Positions 1-9,510 are shown, numbered from the stretch's first letter. The stretch is DNA of 64,000 nucleotides from Brevundimonas sp. EYE_349 (GCF_023147505.1 NZ_JAHXPB010000001.1:1-64000), one strand, 5' to 3'. Program-made: numbers and translations. The notes: generated by a model from the letters alone, not told the origin.

Positions 1-345
<345 letters not shown>

Positions 346-390
346 TCGACGACACCACCCAGCCCACCGGCTGACCGAGTAGCGTACAGA

Positions 391-423
391 GCGGCCCCCG
401 GAGCGATCCGGGGGCCGCTTTTG
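391..423 (+). terminator. Rho-independent terminator of tuf
   Basis: A GC-rich perfect hairpin (GCGGCCCCCGGA / TCCGGGGGCCGC) is capped by a GCGA loop and followed by TTTTG. The same GGAGCGATCC apex recurs in other terminators of the window. Confidence 0.9.
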
Positions 424-468
424 CTTTGCGGCGAGACACGCCATAGTGTGATCGGAGGGCGATCACAG

Positions 469-2484
469 ATGGCGTTTGAGGGAGAAGTCGCGAAAGGCGA
501 ACTGGTGACGTTCGCGCCGCCGGGACATGGTTTTGGGGCTAGGCCGGTCGATCTGCGGGGGCGCGATCCCTTCGCGCTGAGCGAGCGTGGCGTCTGTTAT
601 ATCCTGTTGGAAAGCTTGAGCGACCTGACCGGACCCGTTCCAGCCTTCAGTTCTCGGCTAGTGCAGCAGGTGACAGGCAGCGATGGTCTTCAGCCAACAG
701 CCAGTTTCGAGATCGTGTTCGATCCAGCCTTCGAGCGTGTGATCGTACACACGGCAAGCGTGCTGAGGGAAGGCGTTCGACGGGAGGCGGCCAGTCCGGC
801 GGCTTTCGAGCTCTTGCGCCGGGAGTTGAACCTCGAGCGGGCGATCTATGACGGTCGTCTGACGGCTCATATGATTATTCCCGATGTTCGCATCGGCGAT
901 ATCGTCGAGACATGCTACACCATCGTCGGGGCCAATCCTGTGCTGGCCGGGCGGTTCAGCCGTCGCCAGAGCCTGCAGTGGGCGGCTCCTCTTTTAGAGG
1001 TGGAGTGTCGCGTCAAGGCCCCCGTCAATCGCATTCTGGTCCACTGCAGTCATTGTGCGCCGCCAGACCTGGAAGAGACGATCGAAGGGGACGTGCGCCA
1101 ATGGCGTTGGCATACGTTCGACGTGGCGCGGCATGTCTACGATCTCGATACGCCTGGGTGGTGGATCGGCCATACGGAAGTGCACATCGGCGATCGTCTG
1201 GTCTGGTCAGACATCGCCGATCTGTTCCGCGACTTCTATTCGCCGCCCGCGATCTTGCCGACGCAGCTGGATGCGGCGATCACAGAGCTGGCCGCACGTT
1301 ATCCGCGCGGAGAAGACCGAATGGTCGAAGCGTTGCGTTTCGTACAGAGACTGCTCCGCTATCATTCGGTTGGGATAGGCGCTGGCGGGTTCAAACCAAG
1401 AGCCATTTCAGACATCTGGGCCAGTCGCTATGGAGACTGCAAAGACGCCTCATACCTCCTGACCGTGATCCTGCGTCGACTAGGCGTCGAGGCGTGTCCA
1501 GCACTTGTAAACACTGTCACCGGACGTGGGTTGAAAGAGGCCTTGCCCAATGCGACGGCCTTCGACCATTGCATCGTGCGCGCTGAGGTGGATGGGCGTG
1601 TCAGATGGCTGGACGCGACGATGGCCCCCCAAGCGGGAACCGCCGACAGCATTACTCAGGCGGGCGGTGGATGGGCTTTGCCCTTGACCGAAAACGCATC
1701 GCTCGATGCGATTCCAGAGCCAGGGAAAAAGGTGGTGCTTGAGGTTTTCGAGGCGTGGACGTTCAAGCGGATGGCGGCCGATCCGGCGGAGTTAAAGCTC
1801 AGAAGCGTCTATCGAAGCTGGCGCGCCGACGACATGCGCCGATGGGGCGAGAACGAAGGGTTCGAGAGCGTAAGTCGTCGGCTGCGCGAAGGACTGGAAA
1901 ATAACTACGGCGAACTGTCCGAGCTTCACCCGTTGACGTGGACCGATGATCGCAACGCCAATGAAATCGAACTGATCGAACATTACAGTGTGAGCCGCCC
2001 CTTCGTCGTGAACGATGGCGACGATACGGGCGTGCGCTTCGAATCCGTGGACGACGTGGTCGGGCCCACGCTCACCGCCACCGAGCGCGCGCGGCGCGAT
2101 CAGCCGATTCACATCGGCGCACCTCGTATCGTGCGCACCGAGCGAACCTTCAACTTTCCCATAAAGCCGCATGTTACACCTTGGGAAAAGGCGTTTACGG
2201 GACCTGGGGTCAGGGGGTTTTCGAAGTTTGAATGTTTGGACAGCGCCCGCGCGCGACACCTTATCGAGGTCGATGTCGCCAAAAGCGTCGTCCCAGTGGA
2301 GCACGCTCAGGACTATTTTGCATTCCTGCGGAAGATCCGAGCTTTTAACGGCGTGAGCTTCGTCCTGGATACCCGCAACGGTCGCCTGAAAGGAGCAGAT
2401 GGTGGCGAGACCACCTGGCGTAGCTGGTTGGTCGTTGGCGGCGTTGTCGGGGTATTGGTCCTTCTTCGGATACTCTCCGCTTAA
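469..2484 (+). CDS. DUF3857 / transglutaminase-like domain protein with C-terminal membrane anchor
   Basis: The product has 671 residues. An N-terminal beta-rich DUF3857-type region leads into a transglutaminase-like core whose triad is visible: Cys324 in 'YGDCKDASY', His367 in 'AFDHCIV' and Asp382 in 'RWLDATM'. A hydrophobic helix ('WLVVGGVVGVLVLLRIL') ends the protein. There is no signal peptide, so the topology is unclear. The ATG at 469 is chosen because GGAGGG lies about ten bases upstream; the longer reading from a TTG at 421 would begin in the tuf terminator tail. The substrate is unknown. The family may cross-link or hydrolyse peptides, but nothing here says which. It sits between tuf and secE, where many relatives have only tRNA-Trp. 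Confidence 0.85.
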   Translation: MAFEGEVAKGELVTFAPPGHGFGARPVDLRGRDPFALSERGVCYILLESLSDLTGPVPAFSSRLVQQVTGSDGLQPTASFEIVFDPAFERVIVHTASVLREGVRREAASPAAFELLRRELNLERAIYDGRLTAHMIIPDVRIGDIVETCYTIVGANPVLAGRFSRRQSLQWAAPLLEVECRVKAPVNRILVHCSHCAPPDLEETIEGDVRQWRWHTFDVARHVYDLDTPGWWIGHTEVHIGDRLVWSDIADLFRDFYSPPAILPTQLDAAITELAARYPRGEDRMVEALRFVQRLLRYHSVGIGAGGFKPRAISDIWASRYGDCKDASYLLTVILRRLGVEACPALVNTVTGRGLKEALPNATAFDHCIVRAEVDGRVRWLDATMAPQAGTADSITQAGGGWALPLTENASLDAIPEPGKKVVLEVFEAWTFKRMAADPAELKLRSVYRSWRADDMRRWGENEGFESVSRRLREGLENNYGELSELHPLTWTDDRNANEIELIEHYSVSRPFVVNDGDDTGVRFESVDDVVGPTLTATERARRDQPIHIGAPRIVRTERTFNFPIKPHVTPWEKAFTGPGVRGFSKFECLDSARARHLIEVDVAKSVVPVEHAQDYFAFLRKIRAFNGVSFVLDTRNGRLKGADGGETTWRSWLVVGGVVGVLVLLRILSA

Positions 2485-2589
2485 CGGCGAAAAAGCTGGC
2501 CAACTTGCTCGCCCTACGGATGTCGGGGGTTGTGAGCCACGAGATTTTGGCGTTTGGCTTCGAAAGGATGTTAACTTTTCGGTAACCAC

Positions 2590-2724
2590 ATGCGACGCGC
2601 CATTCGACTGGGTCTTTTCATCGGCACCGTGATCGGCATGAGCGCCTGTGCGACCCAGTATGATGCGGGCGGGCGGCCCGTTTCTGGGCCTTATGGTTCG
2701 GTCGAGGCGGGGCGGACGAGCTGA
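2590..2724 (+). CDS. Small putative lipoprotein (44 aa)
   Basis: An ATG opens a 44-codon frame with a classic lipoprotein start: an arginine-bearing n-region, a hydrophobic stretch and the lipobox 'MSAC' with Cys20. The mature part is only about 25 residues, Gly/Ser-rich. The function is unknown. It lies between two longer genes on the same strand. The lipobox is the only strong support. Confidence 0.55.
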   Translation: MRRAIRLGLFIGTVIGMSACATQYDAGGRPVSGPYGSVEAGRTS

Positions 2725-2820
2725 AGGGCGAAGGAAAACGTGGCGCTGGCCGCCTTCCTGCCCTAATGTAGCGCCGCGGACGCCGAATGTTGCGCCGCGC
2801 TGGTCTCCAAAAACCCCTAG

Positions 2821-4155
2821 ATGTTACTCATCGCTATTGCCGTCGTTCTGCTCCTGGTGGTGCTCAACGGCCTGTTCGCCATGACCGAATTGGCGGTCGT
2901 TTCCTCCCGACGGTCAAAACTCCAGGCGCGGGCGGAAAGAGGAGATCGGGGAGCCCGGGCGGCGCTGAAGCTGTCGGAGGAGCCGACGCAGTTCCTGTCG
3001 GCCGTGCAGGTCGGCATCACCCTGATCGGCATTCTGGCGGGAGCCTATGGCCAGGCGACCATCGCGGGGGAACTGGATCGGATCCTTGAAGTCGCCTTCC
3101 CGGCGCTGGCCGCCTATACGGAATTCTTCGCCACGGCCGTGGTGGTCGTGTGCATCACCTATGTGTCGCTGATCATCGGCGAACTGGTGCCCAAGCGCCT
3201 AGCGCTGATCTTCCCCGAGACGGTGGCCTCCAAGATGGCCGGGCCGATCTCCGGCCTGGCGATCGTGCTGAAGCCGTTCGTCCTGCTGCTGACCGCCTCG
3301 ACCTCGGGCATATTGAAGCTGCTGGGCGTCAAGGATCGCGACGGCTCGGACGTGACACAGGAAGAGGTCGCCACCATCCTGGCCGAAGGCACTTCGGCCG
3401 GCCTGATCGAGCCGGAAGAGCAGGAGATGATCGAGGAGATCATGCGCCTGGGCGATCGTCCGGTGCGGGTGGCAATGACGCCGCGTCACGAAGTGTTCTG
3501 GATCGCCCTGGACGACCCCGAAGACGTGGTTCGCGAGGAAATTCGCACCTGCCCCTATTCGCGCATCGTTGTGGCGCGCGAGAACGACGTCGATAACCCG
3601 CTGGGTCTGGTCCACAAGAAGGACCTGCTGGACGCCCTGTTGACCACGGGCAAGATCGATGTCGAGCCGCTGGTCGCCGAGCCCGCCTTCATTCCGCAGT
3701 CGACCTCGGTGCTTAAGGCGCTGGAGATTCTGAAGGGGTCGCGGGTCCACATGGCGTTCATCGTCGACGAATACGGCGCCTTCGAAGGCGTGGTGACCGC
3801 TACCGACATCCTGGAGATGATCGCCGGCGACTTCGACGAGGGGCATGACGAGGAGCAGGCCTGGATTCATCAACGCGCCGACGGCAGCTGGCTGGTGGAC
3901 GGTCAGACGGACCTGGACGATCTGGCCGACACCCTGGGCGAGGATTTCGGCGAGCACGACGGCTTCCACACCGTCGCCGGCCTGATTCTACATCAGATCT
4001 CGCGCGTGCCGGACGAGGGGGAAGTCCTGCAGGTCGGGCGATTCGAAGTGGAGGTCGTGGACATGGACGACCGCCGAATCGACAAGCTGATCTTCAAGGA
4101 ACTGATCAAGGCCGAGGACGAGCGCGACGCCGTGGCGGCCCATCTGGAAGACTAG
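2821..4155 (+). CDS. Hemolysin-family (CNNM/DUF21, CBS pair, CorC-HlyC) membrane protein
   Basis: The product has 444 residues. The N-terminal 200 residues carry about four hydrophobic segments (DUF21/CNNM domain, from 'LLIAIAVVLLLVVLNGLFAM'). Two CBS motifs follow (about 215-330; 'MTPRHEVFWIALDD' begins the first). A C-terminal CorC/HlyC domain contains the typical 'DGSWLVDGQTDLDDL'. Relatives are linked to magnesium or cobalt efflux and, by older naming, to hemolysins. The substrate cannot be read from the sequence. The ATG at 2821 directly follows a TAG and has no obvious Shine-Dalgarno sequence. Confidence 0.9.
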   Translation: MLLIAIAVVLLLVVLNGLFAMTELAVVSSRRSKLQARAERGDRGARAALKLSEEPTQFLSAVQVGITLIGILAGAYGQATIAGELDRILEVAFPALAAYTEFFATAVVVVCITYVSLIIGELVPKRLALIFPETVASKMAGPISGLAIVLKPFVLLLTASTSGILKLLGVKDRDGSDVTQEEVATILAEGTSAGLIEPEEQEMIEEIMRLGDRPVRVAMTPRHEVFWIALDDPEDVVREEIRTCPYSRIVVARENDVDNPLGLVHKKDLLDALLTTGKIDVEPLVAEPAFIPQSTSVLKALEILKGSRVHMAFIVDEYGAFEGVVTATDILEMIAGDFDEGHDEEQAWIHQRADGSWLVDGQTDLDDLADTLGEDFGEHDGFHTVAGLILHQISRVPDEGEVLQVGRFEVEVVDMDDRRIDKLIFKELIKAEDERDAVAAHLED

Positions 4156-4264
4156 CTGTCGCATTGGCGGGGATAGCCTCACATCGCCCTTGAAAAGGCG
4201 GGCGGTGTGGGGCATACGCCCCCCTCTGGCGAACGCGCGGGCCGGACGGTTCGCGCGATTGTCT

Positions 4265-4340
4265 AGGAGTTTAGCTCAGCTGGTAGAGCACCGGTCTCCA
4301 AAACCGGGGGTCGTGGGTTCGAGTCCCCCAACTCCTGCCA
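4265..4340 (+). tRNA. tRNA-Trp (anticodon CCA)
   Basis: A 76-base cloverleaf with 3' CCA encoded. The anticodon stem CCGGT/ACCGG frames the loop CTCCAAA. tRNA-Trp immediately before secE-nusG is a conserved bacterial arrangement. Confidence 0.97.
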
Positions 4341-4346
4341 ATCCCC

Positions 4347-4387
4347 CCTGTCGCTTCCGGATGGGACTTCCCATCTGGGGCGACAGG
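4347..4387 (+). other. Long stem-loop between tRNA-Trp and secE
   Basis: CCTGTCGC pairs with GCGACAGG. Inside it CCGGATGGGA pairs with TCCCATCTGG with one G-T pair, leaving a tiny loop. It starts six bases after the tRNA CCA and ends 23 bases before secE. There is no T run after it, so it is not a standard terminator. It could be an RNase processing site separating the tRNA from the secE mRNA, or a 5'-UTR stabiliser. Confidence 0.6.
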
Positions 4388-4410
4388 AACAATTGTGTGA
4401 AGAGCAACTG

Positions 4411-4710
4411 ATGGCCAAGGCCAAAACTCCCGGCAAGCGGCCGCAAGGCACTGCAAAGCCCCAGGCCGCTGCAGCCGCCGCCGCCATCACGGTCGATTCG
4501 CCCGAGCCCAAGAAGCCCCGCACCAGCCCTGGTCAATTCATCGGCCAGGTCCGCGCCGAGGGCCGTAAGATTGTATGGCCCAGCCGCAAGGAGACCTGGA
4601 TCACCTCGGTGATGGTCTTCATCATGGTGCTGATCGCCTCGATCTTCTTCTGGATCGTGGACACCGGCCTGGGTTACGCCTTCCGCTACATCATCGCTCT
4701 CGGATCCTGA
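4411..4710 (+). CDS. secE: Preprotein translocase subunit SecE
   Basis: The product has 99 residues. SecE clamps SecY in the SecYEG protein channel of the inner membrane. An Ala/Lys/Pro-rich N-terminal tail precedes the conserved amphipathic 'EGRKIVWPSRKETW' and one transmembrane helix ('VMVFIMVLIASIFFWIVD'), as in the short single-helix form. The ATG at 4411 is preferred over an upstream in-frame TTG at 4393. nusG follows after 13 bases, so the two are surely co-transcribed. Confidence 0.96.
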   Translation: MAKAKTPGKRPQGTAKPQAAAAAAAITVDSPEPKKPRTSPGQFIGQVRAEGRKIVWPSRKETWITSVMVFIMVLIASIFFWIVDTGLGYAFRYIIALGS

Positions 4711-4723
4711 GAAAGACGCGCCC

Positions 4724-5299
4724 ATGACCGATGCAGCGCCCGCAAAGCCCGCCAATCCGCGCCACAAGTGGTACATCGTCAACGCCTATTCGAACTTCGA
4801 AAAGAAGGTCGCCGAGCAACTGCGCGATCAGGCCAAGCAGCAGGGCCTGGAAGACGCCTTCTCCGAAATCCTGGTTCCGACCGAGGACGTCGTCGAGATC
4901 CGTCGTGGCCGCAAGGTGAACTCGGAACGCAAATTCTTCCCAGGCTATGTGCTGGTGAAGATGGAGATGACGGACCAGGCCTATCACCTGGTCAAGAACA
5001 CGCCGAAGGTCACCGGCTTCCTGGGCGCGGCGGGCGGCACCAAGCCCCTGCCGGTCTCGGAACGTGAGGTCCAGAACATCATCGGCGCCGTGGAAGAGGG
5101 CGTCGAGCGTCCCAAGCCCACCATCCGCTTCGACATCGGCGAGAAGGTCAAGGTCATCGACGGCCCGTTCGCCAGCTTCGACGGCTCGGTCGAGAGCGTG
5201 GACGAGGAACACGCCCGCCTGCGCGTCGCCGTGTCGATCTTCGGTCGCGCCACGCCGGTCGAACTGGAATACGCCCAGGTGGAGAAGGTCGCGGGCTGA
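4724..5299 (+). CDS. nusG: Transcription termination/antitermination factor NusG
   Basis: The product has 191 residues. The N-terminal NGN domain begins 'KWYIVNAYSNFEKKVAEQL' and contains the RNA-polymerase-contacting 'RKFFPGYVLV'. The C-terminal KOW domain is visible as 'GEKVKVIDGPFASFDGSVESVD'. NusG couples RNA polymerase to Rho or to ribosomal protein S10. It is the second gene of secE-nusG and ends in a terminator. Confidence 0.97.
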   Translation: MTDAAPAKPANPRHKWYIVNAYSNFEKKVAEQLRDQAKQQGLEDAFSEILVPTEDVVEIRRGRKVNSERKFFPGYVLVKMEMTDQAYHLVKNTPKVTGFLGAAGGTKPLPVSEREVQNIIGAVEEGVERPKPTIRFDIGEKVKVIDGPFASFDGSVESVDEEHARLRVAVSIFGRATPVELEYAQVEKVAG

Positions 5300-5322
5300 G
5301 GTCTGCCTCCGATACAGGATTG

Positions 5323-5357
5323 AGGGGCCGCTCCGGATTGCCGGGCGGCCCTTTTTG
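5323..5357 (+). terminator. Terminator after nusG
   Basis: AGGGGCCGC pairs imperfectly with GGGCGGCCCT around a CCGG-containing loop and is followed by TTTTTG. It separates nusG from the convergent DUF1203 gene. Confidence 0.8.
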
Positions 5358-5370
5358 TTTTCCGGCGGGA

Positions 5371-5841
5371 TCAGGCGCGCACGGCGGCGGCCAGATAGCA
5401 GCCCCGGCGCGCAGTGTGGATATGGATGACGGACGTTTGGGGACGGGCGAATCCGGCCCGCAACCAGGCCGCCAAGTCGACGCCCTCCACCACGTCTGCG
5501 TCGGTCATCATCCAGTTCGCATCATAGTTTCGGACCGACAGGAGACGACGGGTCAACTGGTCGGGCAGTTCGCCCGGAGTCGGGCTGGCCTGGACCGCTG
5601 TCTCGCGCACGAGCACCGGCCCCTCTGCGCGATAGGGGCTGGACGGGGCGTCCAGGTGGCGGACGTTCGCCAACAGTAGGAGATCGCCCGGATCGGCGTC
5701 CATAAGGCTGACACGGCAGGGACAACTGTGCGTCGTTTGCGCGGTCATGCGGCGAGCGCCGAGAGCGATGAGGGCGTCGTCGCTCATCTGGAACAGCGGT
5801 TTAAACGCTGCGAGGGGCAGGGGGCGGATGAGGTAGGTCAT
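5371..5841 (-). CDS. DUF1203 family protein
   Basis: The product has 156 residues, starting 'MTYLIRPLPLAAFKPLF' and containing 'CPCRVSLMDADPGDLLLL', a pattern typical of DUF1203 proteins. The function is unknown. The ATG at 5841 is chosen because GGAG lies seven bases before it; a second ATG two codons upstream would sit on top of that site. It is transcribed against its neighbours and interrupts nusG and rplK, which are adjacent in many bacteria. Confidence 0.82.
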   Translation of the reverse strand: MTYLIRPLPLAAFKPLFQMSDDALIALGARRMTAQTTHSCPCRVSLMDADPGDLLLLANVRHLDAPSSPYRAEGPVLVRETAVQASPTPGELPDQLTRRLLSVRNYDANWMMTDADVVEGVDLAAWLRAGFARPQTSVIHIHTARRGCYLAAAVRA

Positions 5842-5981
5842 GGGCATGCTCCGGTTGAAGCGCGAGCTAGCGGCAGGCGTCGCCCAGCGTCTGGCGGTTT
5901 CCGGTCCTGTTTGCCTTTCCCGCCCCCCTCTGTTACACGCGCGCCTTCGCTCGGCGGGCCCTGGCCTGCGGAGCGGCAAAT

Positions 5982-6010
5982 CCGTGGGAGGCAGCCATGC
6001 CGGACCACGG
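5982..6010 (+). promoter_or_regulatory. Stem-loop in the rplK leader, possible L1 autoregulatory site
   Basis: CCGTGG and CCACGG pair around a 17-base loop, 48 bases before rplK. L1 represses the rplK-rplA mRNA in E. coli by binding its leader. Assigning that role to this hairpin is inference from position only. Confidence 0.35.
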
Positions 6011-6057
6011 CTCACCGGCCCTGCGTTCGTTCGCCGGGTCATTCATAGGAGAGACCA

Positions 6058-6489
6058 ATGGCCAAGAAGATTCTCGGCTATATCAAGCTGCAAGTGCCGG
6101 CCGGTTCGGCCACGCCTTCGCCCCCGATCGGCCCGGCCCTGGGTCAACGCGGCGTGAACATCATGGGCTTCTGCAAGGAGTTCAACGCGCGCACCGAGAA
6201 GGAAGCCAAGGGCACCCCGCTTCCGACTGTCATCACCGTCTATCAGGACAAGTCGTTCACCTTCATCACCAAGACGCCCCCGGCGACCTGGTACCTGAAG
6301 CAGGCCACCGGCCTGAAGTCGGGCTCCAAGCTGGTCGGCCGTGAAGTCGCCGGCAAGATCACGCAGACGCAACTGCGCGAAATCGCCGAGAAGAAGATGA
6401 AGGATCTGAACGCCAACGACCTCGACGCGGCGGCCAAGATCATTGAAGGCTCCGCCCGCGCGATGGGCCTGGAAGTGGTGGAGGGCTAA
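6058..6489 (+). CDS. rplK: 50S ribosomal protein L11
   Basis: The product has 143 residues, the usual L11 length. The N-terminal '[24 protein letters not shown]' loop and C-terminal RNA-binding domain ('[15 protein letters not shown]...') are both complete. L11 binds 23S rRNA at the GTPase-associated centre beneath the L10-L12 stalk. AGGAGAG lies six bases ahead of the ATG. rplA begins three bases after the stop, so the two form an operon. Confidence 0.98.
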   Translation: MAKKILGYIKLQVPAGSATPSPPIGPALGQRGVNIMGFCKEFNARTEKEAKGTPLPTVITVYQDKSFTFITKTPPATWYLKQATGLKSGSKLVGREVAGKITQTQLREIAEKKMKDLNANDLDAAAKIIEGSARAMGLEVVEG

Positions 6490-6492
6490 TCC

Positions 6493-7182
6493 ATGGCTAA
6501 GCAAACCAAGGCTCAAAAGGCCCGCACCGGCGTCACCCAAGACCTGCTGCCGTTCACCGACGCCATCAAGCTGGCCAAGGAAAACGCCAAGTCGAAGTTC
6601 GACGAATCCCTGGAAATCGCCGTCAACCTGGGCGTCGATCCCCGTCACGCCGACCAGCAGGTCCGCGGCGTGGTGAACCTGCCGTCGGGCACGGGCCGTG
6701 ACGTCCGCGTCGCCGTCTTCGCCAAGGACGCCAAGGCCGCCGAAGCCACCGCAGCCGGCGCCGAACACGTCGGCGCTGAAGATCTGTACGAGAAGATCGC
6801 CGGCGGCTTCATGGAGTTCGACCGCGTGATCGCGTCGCCGGACATGATGGCCCTGGTCGGTCGTCTGGGTAAGGTGCTGGGCCCGCGCGGCCTGATGCCG
6901 AACCCCAAGGTCGGCACCGTGACCCCGAACGTGGCCCAGGCCGTCAAGGACGCCAAGGGCGGCGCCGTGGAGTTCCGCGTCGAGAAGGCGGGCATCGTCC
7001 ACGCCGGCATCGGCAAGGTGTCCTTCACCCAGGACGCCCTGGAAGCCAACGTCAAGGCCATCGTGGACGCTCTGGTCCGCGCCAAGCCGTCGGGCGCCAA
7101 GGGCACCTATGTGAAGCGCATCAGCCTGTCCTCGACGATGGGTCCGGGCTTCAAGGTCGACCCGGCCTCGTTGGGCGCCTGA
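6493..7182 (+). CDS. rplA: 50S ribosomal protein L1
   Basis: The product has 229 residues, full length. The signature '[19 protein letters not shown]' and the flanking '[21 protein letters not shown]' are intact. L1 forms the mobile stalk near the ribosomal E site and usually represses its own operon. It is the last gene of the rplK-rplA unit here, because a strong terminator follows. rplJ, next in the standard order, is 4 kb further on. Confidence 0.98.
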   Translation: MAKQTKAQKARTGVTQDLLPFTDAIKLAKENAKSKFDESLEIAVNLGVDPRHADQQVRGVVNLPSGTGRDVRVAVFAKDAKAAEATAAGAEHVGAEDLYEKIAGGFMEFDRVIASPDMMALVGRLGKVLGPRGLMPNPKVGTVTPNVAQAVKDAKGGAVEFRVEKAGIVHAGIGKVSFTQDALEANVKAIVDALVRAKPSGAKGTYVKRISLSSTMGPGFKVDPASLGA

Positions 7183-7232
7183 TAGGCTCAAGCCGCGCCG
7201 CGCGTCGCGCGTCGCGCTAGGCCGAAAAGATG

Positions 7233-7263
7233 AAGGCCCCGGAGAGCGATCTCCGGGGCCTTT
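7233..7263 (+). terminator. Terminator after rplA
   Basis: AAGGCCCCGGAGA pairs with TCTCCGGGGCCTT around a GCGA tetraloop and ends in TTTG. It also faces the 3' end of the convergent SDR gene. Confidence 0.9.
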
Positions 7264-7270
7264 GTCATGG

Positions 7271-7879
7271 TCAGTAGGCGGCGGTGAAGCGGGCGCGGCT
7301 GTGGCGGTGCTGCTCCAGTTCGTCGACCATGGCGATGGCGTAGTCTGCGAAGCTGATCCGGCTGTCGCCCTTGTCATCCACGATCAGCTGGTCGCCACCG
7401 GTGCGATAGGCGCCGATGCGGGGGCCTTCCTCGATCAGGGCTGCGGGCGAGAAGAAGGTCCAGTCTATCTCTTTCTCGTGACGCAGGTGGGCCAGGAAAT
7501 CGATGCCGCCCTTGGCGATGGGCTTCCACTCCGCCGGAAACTCGGGCGTGTCGAACAGCAGGACGCCAGGCGCGACCTCCAGGCTGGCCGCCCCGCCGGT
7601 GACGAGCAGCCGTGGGACGCCGGCGGTCTTAAGCGCGCCAAGCAGGGTTTCGGCGGGGACATCGAAGTGCAGGGCGCTGATGACGGCGTCCGACCCCTTG
7701 ATCAGGGCGATCAGGGCGGCCGGATCGGAGGCGTCGCCGGCGATGGGGGTGATGCCGGAGGCGGCGGGAATGGCGTCGGGCTTGCGAGCGATGGCCGTGA
7801 CCGAATGGCCGCGAGAGGCCAGTTCCTTGGTGATTTCGGATCCGGCGCGGCCGCTGGCGCCGAGGACTGCGACTTTCAT
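7271..7879 (-). CDS. NAD(P)-binding Rossmann-fold (atypical SDR) protein
   Basis: The product has 202 residues. It starts with the dinucleotide-binding 'MKVAVLGASGRAGSEI' and continues as an NmrA/YwnB-like single domain with 'AISALHF'-type and 'LLVTGGAASLEV' segments. It is likely an NAD(P)H-dependent oxidoreductase or redox sensor of unknown substrate. AAAGGAG lies seven bases before the ATG. It diverges from an HxlR regulator whose start is 53 bases away, a common regulator-target pair in redox or electrophile stress. Confidence 0.85.
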   Translation of the reverse strand: MKVAVLGASGRAGSEITKELASRGHSVTAIARKPDAIPAASGITPIAGDASDPAALIALIKGSDAVISALHFDVPAETLLGALKTAGVPRLLVTGGAASLEVAPGVLLFDTPEFPAEWKPIAKGGIDFLAHLRHEKEIDWTFFSPAALIEEGPRIGAYRTGGDQLIVDDKGDSRISFADYAIAMVDELEQHRHSRARFTAAY

Positions 7880-7932
7880 GGAAGGCTCCTTTGGGTTTCC
7901 AATGGATACCAGGTGCGGTATGGAGCTCGACC

Positions 7933-8349
7933 ATGCAAGACGGCACCTTTTCCTCACCTGGTCACCTGGATGAAACCTGGATGCGCGGGGACGTGTTCGC
8001 CGCCGATTGCCCGACCCGGCAACTGCTGGACCGTATCGCGGACAAGTGGAGCACCCTGGTCCTGATCGTGCTGGGGCAGGGGCCCATCCGGTTCAACGCG
8101 CTTAAGCAGCGGGTGGACGGGGTGTCGCAGAAGATGCTGAGCCAGACGCTGAAGTCGCTCGAGCGGGACGGGCTGGTGTCACGGTCGGTCGTCGCTTCCG
8201 TGCCGGTGTCTGTGACCTATGCGGTGACGCCGCTGGGAATGACGCTGATGGCCGCCATGCAGTCGATGATCGACTGGGCCGAGACCCGGATGCCCGAGGT
8301 GGCGGCGGCCCAGGCCGACTATGACCGGAGACCCACAGAGACCCACTGA
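7933..8349 (+). CDS. HxlR-family winged-helix transcriptional regulator
   Basis: The product has 138 residues. The core 'CPTRQLLDRIADKWSTLVLIVL...FNALKQRVDGVSQKMLSQTLKSLERDGLVSR' is the HxlR winged helix-turn-helix, with the conserved N-terminal Cys that many members use as an electrophile or redox switch. It diverges from the SDR gene, and the 53-base gap between the two starts should hold its operator. Control of the neighbour is inference from this arrangement. Confidence 0.9.
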   Translation: MQDGTFSSPGHLDETWMRGDVFAADCPTRQLLDRIADKWSTLVLIVLGQGPIRFNALKQRVDGVSQKMLSQTLKSLERDGLVSRSVVASVPVSVTYAVTPLGMTLMAAMQSMIDWAETRMPEVAAAQADYDRRPTETH

Positions 8350-8430
8350 GCGGCCTCTGCGCTTTTTTATCGCCGCGGGCGAACGGCCACGCTCCGCCTG
8401 CGTTCCTGTCGCGACCATAAAGGGGGCGAC

Positions 8431-9510
8431 ATGTTTGGTTTCGGAAAATCCAGGAGCGGTGCGGCGTCGGGCGATCATGATCCGTGGAAGGGGCGTCTGG
8501 CGTTCGCGGCCATCGTCCTGGTCTCGGCCTATTTCTCCGTGCAACTGGTCGTCTCGCTGAAGACCCTGTGGCTATTGATCTTTGGCGCCATTGTCGTGGC
8601 GGTGATCCTGCGGGCGCTGGCCGATCCGCTGGTGCGGTTTCTGAAACTCCCCGATCCGCTGGCGGTCTTCCTGTCCATGCTGATCGTCATCGGCGTGCTG
8701 GCGGGCGTCCTGACGCTGTTCGGCGCGCAGATTTCCGAGCAGGTGACCACGCTGGCGGCCATCATCCCGGTTGGCTGGGCGCAGGTGCAGACCTGGATCG
8801 AGGCCCAGCCCTATGCCGCCCAGGTATTCGAGCAGCTTCAGAATCTGGGTAGCCGGGCAGGCGAGGCGCTGCAGTTCGCGCAGAAGTTCGCCATCGGCAT
8901 GGCGGGCGGCTTAACGACCATGGTGCTGGTTCTGGTGGCGGGCGTCTTCCTGGCCATTGAGCCGGCCAAGTCGCGCGAGGGGCTGTTGTCGGTCTTTCCG
9001 CTGGACCGCCGCCAACGGCTGCGCCAGGTGTTGAACAGTTGCGGCAAGGCGCTGAAGGGCTGGCTGAAGGCGCAAGTGTTCTCGATGGTGCTGGTCGGCA
9101 CCCTGACCGGGATCGGTCTGGCCATCATCGGCGTGCCGTCGGCCCTGGGTCTGGGGCTGCTGACGGGCCTGGCGCAGTTCGTGCCCATCGTCGGGCCGAT
9201 CGTCTCGACCATTCCCTCTGTGCTGGTGGGGGCGACCCAAGGCTGGCACACGGCGGTTCTGGCCGTGGTGGTTCACATCGTCATCTCGCAGTTGGAGAGC
9301 AACTTCATCACGCCGTTGGTGCAGAAGAATGTGGCCAATCTGCCGGTCGTGCTGGGAATTTTCGCCGTGGTCGGGATCGGAACCCTGTTTGGTCCGCTAG
9401 GGGTGCTGTTCGCCACTCCGCTGGCCCTGGTGCTGCATACCATCGTGACCATGCTGTATCGCCAGGACGTGCTGGGCGACCCCGACGCCAGGGCGCCGGG
9501 GGAGAAATAA
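8431..9510 (+). CDS. AI-2E family transporter (TqsA/PerM-like)
   Basis: The product has 359 residues with 7-8 predicted membrane helices in the PerM pattern: a two-helix start, a central soluble part (about 100-150, 'QVQTWIEAQPYAAQVFEQLQ') and a C-terminal bundle containing 'FVPIVGPIVSTIPSVLVG'. Family members export the AI-2 signal or act as Na+/H+ antiporters; which applies here cannot be told. It is part of the five-gene block lying between rplA and rplJ. Confidence 0.9.
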   Translation: MFGFGKSRSGAASGDHDPWKGRLAFAAIVLVSAYFSVQLVVSLKTLWLLIFGAIVVAVILRALADPLVRFLKLPDPLAVFLSMLIVIGVLAGVLTLFGAQISEQVTTLAAIIPVGWAQVQTWIEAQPYAAQVFEQLQNLGSRAGEALQFAQKFAIGMAGGLTTMVLVLVAGVFLAIEPAKSREGLLSVFPLDRRQRLRQVLNSCGKALKGWLKAQVFSMVLVGTLTGIGLAIIGVPSALGLGLLTGLAQFVPIVGPIVSTIPSVLVGATQGWHTAVLAVVVHIVISQLESNFITPLVQKNVANLPVVLGIFAVVGIGTLFGPLGVLFATPLALVLHTIVTMLYRQDVLGDPDARAPGEK

